DNA of 64,000 nucleotides from Rhodobacteraceae bacterium M382. GTDB lineage: Bacteria > Pseudomonadota > Alphaproteobacteria > Rhodobacterales > Rhodobacteraceae. The stretch lies in NCBI GenBank assembly GCA_025141015.1, contig CP081098.1:1494501-1558500 (forward strand). The letters run 5' to 3'. Below, piece by piece: positions 59,171-64,000 of this stretch. The notes beneath the pieces were generated by a model. The model worked only from the letters and a program-made list of their open reading frames with translations. It was not told the origin of the DNA and did not search any database. A program made the translations under genes and the position numbers. Every line of letters begins with the position of its first letter. Position 1 is the stretch's first letter.

Positions 59171-61249
59171 ATGACTCATGACGCGCTGCGTCTGGCGATC
59201 GATATCGGTGGCACCTTTACAGATACCGTTCTTATGGCCGGTGAGGATCAGATCCTCGCTTCGACCAAGACCCTGACAACCCATGACAATCCGGCCGAGG
59301 GGGCTCTTTTGGGCGCGACGCGGGTGATGCAGGACAGCGGACGCGCGCTGCACCAGGTGACTGGGTTTATTCATGGGACAACCCTGGCAACCAATGCGCT
59401 GATCGAACGGCGTGGCGCACAGGTTGCGACCATCACCACCCAGGGTTTTCGCGACATCCTCGAAATCGCCTATGAGCGACGTTATTCGCAATATGACATA
59501 GATCTGGAAAAACCTGATTTGCTGGTGACGCGGGAGCGGGCCTTTACCGTATGTGAACGGATGTCTGCCGATGGGCAGGTTCTGATCCCTTTGGATGAAG
59601 ACATTTCGGATCTGTTGACAGCGCTTGATGGTTCGGGTGCACAGGCTGTCGCCATCTGCCTGATGCATTCCTATGCCAATGACGCCCATGAACGGCATCT
59701 GCGGGAATTGATACAGATCGCGCGCCCGCATCTGGAGGTGTCAATTTCCTCCGAGGTCAGCCCCGAAGCCCGCGAATTTGACCGGCTATGCACCACCGTG
59801 GCCAATGTTTATATCCAGCCCCTGATGCGCCATTACCTGGAACGTTTCCAGGCAGCTTTTTCCGATCAGGGGCTGACCTGTCCGATCCTGATGATGACTG
59901 CGGGCGGCGGTATGTGCACGTTGGGAACCGCGGCGCGCCTGCCGATCCGGCTGGTTGAATCCGGTCCTGCGGGAGGGGCCATTCTGGCCGCACGGATTGC
60001 CGCGCAGGCGGGGTTGGATGAGGTTCTGAGCTTTGACATGGGCGGCACCACGGCCAAGCTGTGTTTGATCGACAATGCCCGCCCCCAGACCGCGCGACAG
60101 TTTGAAATTGCCCGCGCCGCGCGGTTCATCAAGGGATCAGGTATGCCTGTTCGCATTCCCGTGATCGAGATGATCGAGATCGGGGCCGGCGGTGGATCAA
60201 TCGCGGCGGTGGACCGTCTGGGCCGGCTGAACGTCGGTCCGCGCAGTGCCGGATCAGAGCCTGGTCCAGCCGCCTTTGGTCGCGGCGGCGATGACCCGAC
60301 AGTCAGCGACAGTGACATAGCACTGGGCTATATCCGACCCGAAACATTTGCAGAGGGCCACCTGAAGATCGAACCCGAGGCCGCCCGCCGGGTGTTGGCC
60401 CGCGACATAGGGGACAAGATGGGGACCGATGCCACCGGGGCCGCCGATGGGGTTAGCCGCATCGTCGATGAATCCATGGCCAGCGCGGGGCGCATGCATG
60501 CTGTGGAATCGGGCAAGGATCTGGGGAATCGCACAATGATTGCCTATGGTGGAAATGGCCCATTGCACGCAACACGCGTGGCCCGGGCCTGTGGTGTGTC
60601 GCGTGTGTTGGTTCCGCCAAACCCCGGGGTCGGTTCCGCCGTCGGTTTCCTGTTTGCGCCGGTGTCGTTTGAAATCGTGCGTAGCCGTTATACCTTGCTT
60701 GATGACATCGGATCGGGTGTCAACACGCTGTTGACCGACATGGGAAATGAAGCCCGCGCGGTTGTAGAATTGGGGGCTGATGGTCAAAAGATCGAGCTGC
60801 GCCGCACGGCCTTCATGCGCTATGCAGGACAGGGGCATGAGATCGAAATTTCGCTGCCGAACCATGATCTTGCTGCGGGCGATCTCCCGTTGCTGACCCA
60901 ATCGTTCGAGGCGGAATATCGCCGCCAGTTTTCGCGTCCGGTGCCGGGTATGGTGATCGAGATCCTGAACTGGGCGGTCTATGCGTCGACCCCGGCCCGC
61001 AGGGTTCAGGATGCGGTTGCCGCGCCACCCGAACGGGTTTTGCCCCGACACGATACATCCGAAATCAGCTGTGACATTGATGGTACCCTGAAACAGGCGC
61101 ATCTGATCGCCCGTTGCGATCTGAGTGCAGGGGATGTGGTGCACGGGCCCGCGCTGATATTTGAACCGCAGACCACCACATTGGTCAGTGCTGATTTCAC
61201 CGCTCGGGCCGATGCTCTGGGCAACCTGATCCTGACACGGCAGGGCTGA
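59171..61249 (+). CDS. hyuA: hydantoinase/oxoprolinase subunit A
   Basis: A 692-residue ATP-dependent hydrolase subunit. The N-terminal actin-like domain has AIDIGGTFTDTVLM near residue 8 and FIHGTTLATNALIERRGA near 66. The central Hydantoinase_A block includes SFDMGGTTAKLCLIDN near 294 and EIGAGGGSIAAVDRLGRLNVGPRSAGSEPGPA near 337. Together with HyuB it hydrolyses hydantoin-like or lactam rings at the cost of ATP. Start ATG at 59171 is taken at the family N-terminus; the ribosome site is weak. Confidence 0.92.
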   Translation: MTHDALRLAIDIGGTFTDTVLMAGEDQILASTKTLTTHDNPAEGALLGATRVMQDSGRALHQVTGFIHGTTLATNALIERRGAQVATITTQGFRDILEIAYERRYSQYDIDLEKPDLLVTRERAFTVCERMSADGQVLIPLDEDISDLLTALDGSGAQAVAICLMHSYANDAHERHLRELIQIARPHLEVSISSEVSPEAREFDRLCTTVANVYIQPLMRHYLERFQAAFSDQGLTCPILMMTAGGGMCTLGTAARLPIRLVESGPAGGAILAARIAAQAGLDEVLSFDMGGTTAKLCLIDNARPQTARQFEIARAARFIKGSGMPVRIPVIEMIEIGAGGGSIAAVDRLGRLNVGPRSAGSEPGPAAFGRGGDDPTVSDSDIALGYIRPETFAEGHLKIEPEAARRVLARDIGDKMGTDATGAADGVSRIVDESMASAGRMHAVESGKDLGNRTMIAYGGNGPLHATRVARACGVSRVLVPPNPGVGSAVGFLFAPVSFEIVRSRYTLLDDIGSGVNTLLTDMGNEARAVVELGADGQKIELRRTAFMRYAGQGHEIEISLPNHDLAAGDLPLLTQSFEAEYRRQFSRPVPGMVIEILNWAVYASTPARRVQDAVAAPPERVLPRHDTSEISCDIDGTLKQAHLIARCDLSAGDVVHGPALIFEPQTTTLVSADFTARADALGNLILTRQG

Positions 61250-61261
61250 GGAGAGACCAAG

Positions 61262-62911
61262 ATGACCCAAATTAGCAATGCCCGCCTGCAAGTGATGTGG
61301 AACCGTTTGTTGGCGCTGGTCGAGGAGCAGGGGCAAACCCTGATCCGTGCCGCCTTTTCCCCGATCGTGCGCGAATGCGGCGATATTTCGGCCGGGATCT
61401 TTGACGCCCAGGGACAGATGTTGGCCCAGGCCGTGACCGGAACGCCTGGCCATATCAATACCATGGCCGAAGCGGTGCAACACCTGCGCGCCCGGTTTCC
61501 GTCACAACAGATGCAGCCCGGCGACATCTATATGACCAATGATCCCTGGCTGGCTTCGGGGCATCTGAACGATTTCCTGTTGATGATGCCCGCGTTCAAG
61601 GACGGCAAGGTCGTTGGCTTTACCTCCTGCACCTCGCATTTGGTGGATCTGGGTGGTCTGGGCATGGGGCCCGAGGGGTCGGATATCTATGACGAAGGCC
61701 TGTTGATCCCCCCCTGCAAGCTGGTCGAAGGTGGTGTGCCCAACCCGCTGTTGATGGACATCATCCGGGCAAATTCTCGCGAACCCATTGCCAACGAAGG
61801 CGACATCTATGCTCTGATTGCCTGTTGCGAAGCTGGTGTGAACCGGCTGCTGGGCATGATGGAGGAATACAAGCTCGACGATCTCGAGGAATTGTCCGCC
61901 TACATCATCAACACCTCCCGGCGGGGCACATTGGAGGCTATCGCAGAAGTTCCCAATGGCGTTTATCGCAATGCCATGCGCACGGATGGTTATGATCGCG
62001 AAATCGAGCTGCACGCGACACTCACCATCAGCGACAACCGAATGGTGGTGGATTTCGATGGCACCTCGGGGTGTTCCAACAAGGGCATAAATGTGCCGCT
62101 GAATTATGCGACGGCGTATACGGTGTTTGCGCTGCGCTGTATCGTTGGATCGGACATTCCCAACAACGCCGGGTCGCTCGAGCCGTTTGAGGTCACGGGA
62201 CCTGCGGGATGTATCCTGAACGCGCAGCGGCCGGTGCCGGTGGCAATGCGGCACACCTTGGGGCAAATGACGCCGGATCTGGTGTTCGGGTGCCTGCACC
62301 AGGCGCTGCCTGAACGGGTGCCCGCCGAAGGGGCCTCGTGCATGTTTGATCTGCCAATGCGCCACGCGCCCGAGGTGGCCCGCGACGGGGGGCGCGAATT
62401 CGCCATCGAACCCGTCCATAATGGCGGCACCGGCGCGCGACCCCATGCAGACGGATTGTCGGCGACGGCCTATCCGTCCGGCGTCTGGGGGAGCCAGATC
62501 GAGATCACTGAGGCTGTGGCACCTGTCACAATCTGGCGGCGCGAATTGCGCCCGGACAGCGGTGGTGCCGGGCAGTATCGCGGTGGATTGGGGCAGCGCA
62601 TTGAATTGAGCGCGACCAATGATGCGGCGTTCATGGTGTTCCTGTCGGTTGAACGGTTGAAATTTCCAGCACAGGGCCGGGCCGGGGGGCTGTCCGGCGC
62701 ACCGGGCCGCATCCGGTTCGACGGCGCGGACACGGATATTCCGGGCAAGGGCGAATTGCGGGTCGAACCCGGTCAGCGGTTGATTTTTGAAACCCCAGGC
62801 GGGGGTGGTTTTGGTGATCCGCTCCTGCGCGATCCGCAGGCGCTCGCGCAGGATCTGGCCCGTGATCTGGTCACGCCGACCGGGGCCAAGAAATACGGAG
62901 GTGCCACATGA
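61262..62911 (+). CDS. hyuB: hydantoinase/oxoprolinase subunit B
   Basis: A 549-residue partner of HyuA with the HyuB family blocks: RAAFSPIVRECGDISAGIFD near residue 30, AVTGTPGHINTMA near 58, MTNDPWLASGHLNDF near 92 and HNGGTGARPHADGLSATAYPSGVWGSQIE near 388. It starts 12 bases after hyuA and its end overlaps the aminotransferase gene as ATGA. Substrate choice cannot be read; hydantoins, N-methylhydantoin, oxoproline and caprolactam are known for this family. Confidence 0.93.
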   Translation: MTQISNARLQVMWNRLLALVEEQGQTLIRAAFSPIVRECGDISAGIFDAQGQMLAQAVTGTPGHINTMAEAVQHLRARFPSQQMQPGDIYMTNDPWLASGHLNDFLLMMPAFKDGKVVGFTSCTSHLVDLGGLGMGPEGSDIYDEGLLIPPCKLVEGGVPNPLLMDIIRANSREPIANEGDIYALIACCEAGVNRLLGMMEEYKLDDLEELSAYIINTSRRGTLEAIAEVPNGVYRNAMRTDGYDREIELHATLTISDNRMVVDFDGTSGCSNKGINVPLNYATAYTVFALRCIVGSDIPNNAGSLEPFEVTGPAGCILNAQRPVPVAMRHTLGQMTPDLVFGCLHQALPERVPAEGASCMFDLPMRHAPEVARDGGREFAIEPVHNGGTGARPHADGLSATAYPSGVWGSQIEITEAVAPVTIWRRELRPDSGGAGQYRGGLGQRIELSATNDAAFMVFLSVERLKFPAQGRAGGLSGAPGRIRFDGADTDIPGKGELRVEPGQRLIFETPGGGGFGDPLLRDPQALAQDLARDLVTPTGAKKYGGAT

Positions 62912-63975
62912 TCAATCCCACTCCACACATCGGGGCCATGGCCCCCTATGCTCTGGCCGACCTGGGGCCCGAAGGTGCCGTTTCAATGGCCCAGAATGAA
63001 AGCGCCTTTGCCCCCAGCCCATTGGCTCTGGCCGCGGGGCAGGCGGCGCTGGCGCAGGCGGCGCTTTACCCCGATCCTGACTGGATTGACCTGCGTGCAG
63101 CAATCGCCCGGGTGCATCAGCTGGACGCTGGCCGTATCCTGTGCGGGGCCGGGTCGATGGAGCTGATTGGCGCTTTGATTTCGGCCTTTTCGGGACCCGG
63201 TGACGAAGTTCTGGGCAGCCAATTTGGCTATGCCTATGTTGCGACCGCCTGTCAGCTGAGCCAATCCCGATATGTAACCGCACCAGAACTGGATCTGGTG
63301 GTGTCTCCAACCGAAATCCTGGCCCGGGTTACGCCAGCGACGCGTATCGTGTTTGTCTGCAATCCGGGCAACCCGACCGGCACAACAATCGCCAACGCAG
63401 ATCTGGTGGCGTTGCGCCGGGATCTGCCGGATGATGTACTCTTGGTCATTGACCAGGCTTATGGTGAATTCGCTGACCCGCTGGACGATCCGGCGTGTTT
63501 GTTCGCGCTTGTCGATTTGGGCAATACGATCATCACCCGCAGCTTTTCCAAAGCTTATGCGCTGGCCGGCGTGCGGGTGGGCTGGGCCTATGCCCCTGAC
63601 CGGATCGGTTCCGAAATCCGCAAGGTTCTGAATCCCAACAACGTTTCGATCATTTCACAACAGATGGCGCGGGGCGCGATAGAGGATCAGGCGCATCTAT
63701 CCGGTATCGTCGCCAGGACCGGCGCACTGCGCACTGCGTTTTCAACACAGTGCCGGGCCTTGGGTCTGCATGTCCCGCCGTCTCAGACGAATTTCGCCTT
63801 GATGCAATTTGGCTCTGCCGAAGATGCCCGACGCGCGGATCAGGCGCTGCGGCGACATGGCCTGATGATGCGGGGCATGGGGGGCTATGGGCTGTCGGAC
63901 TGCCTGCGGGCCACAATCTGCGACCAAACGGTGATGGACCGTGCGGTTGCTGTTCTCAAAGGAGTGCTGACATGA
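62908..63975 (+). CDS. fold-type I PLP aminotransferase (HisC-like)
   Basis: A 355-residue aminotransferase. The PLP lysine is in SFSKAYALAGVRVGW near residue 213 and the NPTG loop is VCNPGNPTGTT near 151, with IDQAYGEF near 183. Overall it resembles histidinol-phosphate aminotransferase and related broad-range enzymes. Tight coupling to hyuAB suggests it processes the amino acid released from the opened ring. The next gene overlaps its stop as ATGA. Confidence 0.9.
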   Translation: MINPTPHIGAMAPYALADLGPEGAVSMAQNESAFAPSPLALAAGQAALAQAALYPDPDWIDLRAAIARVHQLDAGRILCGAGSMELIGALISAFSGPGDEVLGSQFGYAYVATACQLSQSRYVTAPELDLVVSPTEILARVTPATRIVFVCNPGNPTGTTIANADLVALRRDLPDDVLLVIDQAYGEFADPLDDPACLFALVDLGNTIITRSFSKAYALAGVRVGWAYAPDRIGSEIRKVLNPNNVSIISQQMARGAIEDQAHLSGIVARTGALRTAFSTQCRALGLHVPPSQTNFALMQFGSAEDARRADQALRRHGLMMRGMGGYGLSDCLRATICDQTVMDRAVAVLKGVLT

Positions 63976-64000
63976 CAACGATCACCCGGAACGGCCCCCG
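63972..64000 (+). CDS. start of a further operon gene, cut by window edge
   Basis: ATG at 63972 overlaps the aminotransferase stop (TGA at 63973-63975), and the frame is open to the right edge, encoding only nine codons here (MTTITRNGP). Translational coupling supports a real gene, but its product cannot be named. Confidence 0.55.

Noticed and set aside
1-64000. tRNA, rRNA, CRISPR array, prophage or origin
   Set aside because: Reading both strands gave no tRNA cloverleaf, no rRNA signature, no regularly spaced repeats and no phage or replication genes.

Overview
The window looks like a chromosomal segment from a marine alphaproteobacterium of the Roseobacter group (Rhodobacterales). This rests on gene content: an aerobic (CobG-type) cobalamin pathway under cobalamin riboswitches, an Entner-Doudoroff operon, carnitine catabolism, an ImuA homologue with an alphaproteobacterial GTTC-N7-GTTC SOS box, HemP, a PleD-like cyclase and high GC. 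No rRNA, tRNA, CRISPR or intact insertion sequence was recognised.

Layout. 1-2.2 kb: a FAD-dependent dehydrogenase cut by the window edge and a class I glutamine amidotransferase. 2.2-18.2 kb: the aerobic vitamin B12 cluster, read mostly on the minus strand (DUF1636 gene, cobW, cobN, cobG, cobH, cobI, cobJ, cobL, cobE, cobM, cobB, cobA, then cbiM and cobF). cobK is inverted inside the run and cobO is divergent. Two minus-strand cobalamin riboswitches lead the DUF1636-cobW-cobN operon and cbiM. cobS, cobT, cobQ and the nucleotide-loop genes are not here. 18.2-19.2 kb: a gene-poor stretch with a decayed IS3-type transposase orfA. 19.2-25.5 kb: glpR-glpD, a di-haem oxidoreductase and a porin behind a Zur-like palindrome, hemP and a small lipoprotein.

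25.5-32.1 kb: metG, an MFS transporter, a YceI protein, an orphan SOS-boxed imuA, a rhodanese and an aldo/keto reductase. 32.2-37.2 kb: a gap-zwf-edd-eda operon behind a LacI-type palindrome. 37.8-42.4 kb: carnitine catabolism (divergent CdhR-like regulator, BKACE cleavage enzyme, a small secreted protein, carnitine dehydrogenase fused to a thioesterase, and an SDR), which should yield glycine betaine. 42.6-45.6 kb: an XRE regulator divergent from a DUF2061-desaturase-EamA group. 45.7-49.1 kb: NUDIX and DUF983 genes, then an EF-hand / ECF sigma / anti-sigma-like / periplasmic metal-sensor module.

49.3-57.4 kb: a PleD-like diguanylate cyclase with degenerate receivers, DUF3572, a HAD phosphatase, an MttB-family methyltransferase behind a strong palindrome, a DUF4153 membrane protein, and an H-NOX-like protein coupled to a GGDEF cyclase. 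57.6-64 kb: a peptidoglycan-binding-domain protein and a hyuA-hyuB-aminotransferase operon that continues past the right edge.

The least explained signals are two families of dispersed intergenic elements whose stems differ in sequence between copies but keep their pairing, the H-NOX-like protein that appears to lack the usual haem-binding residues, and an MttB-family gene with no corrinoid-protein partner in a window rich in B12 genes.
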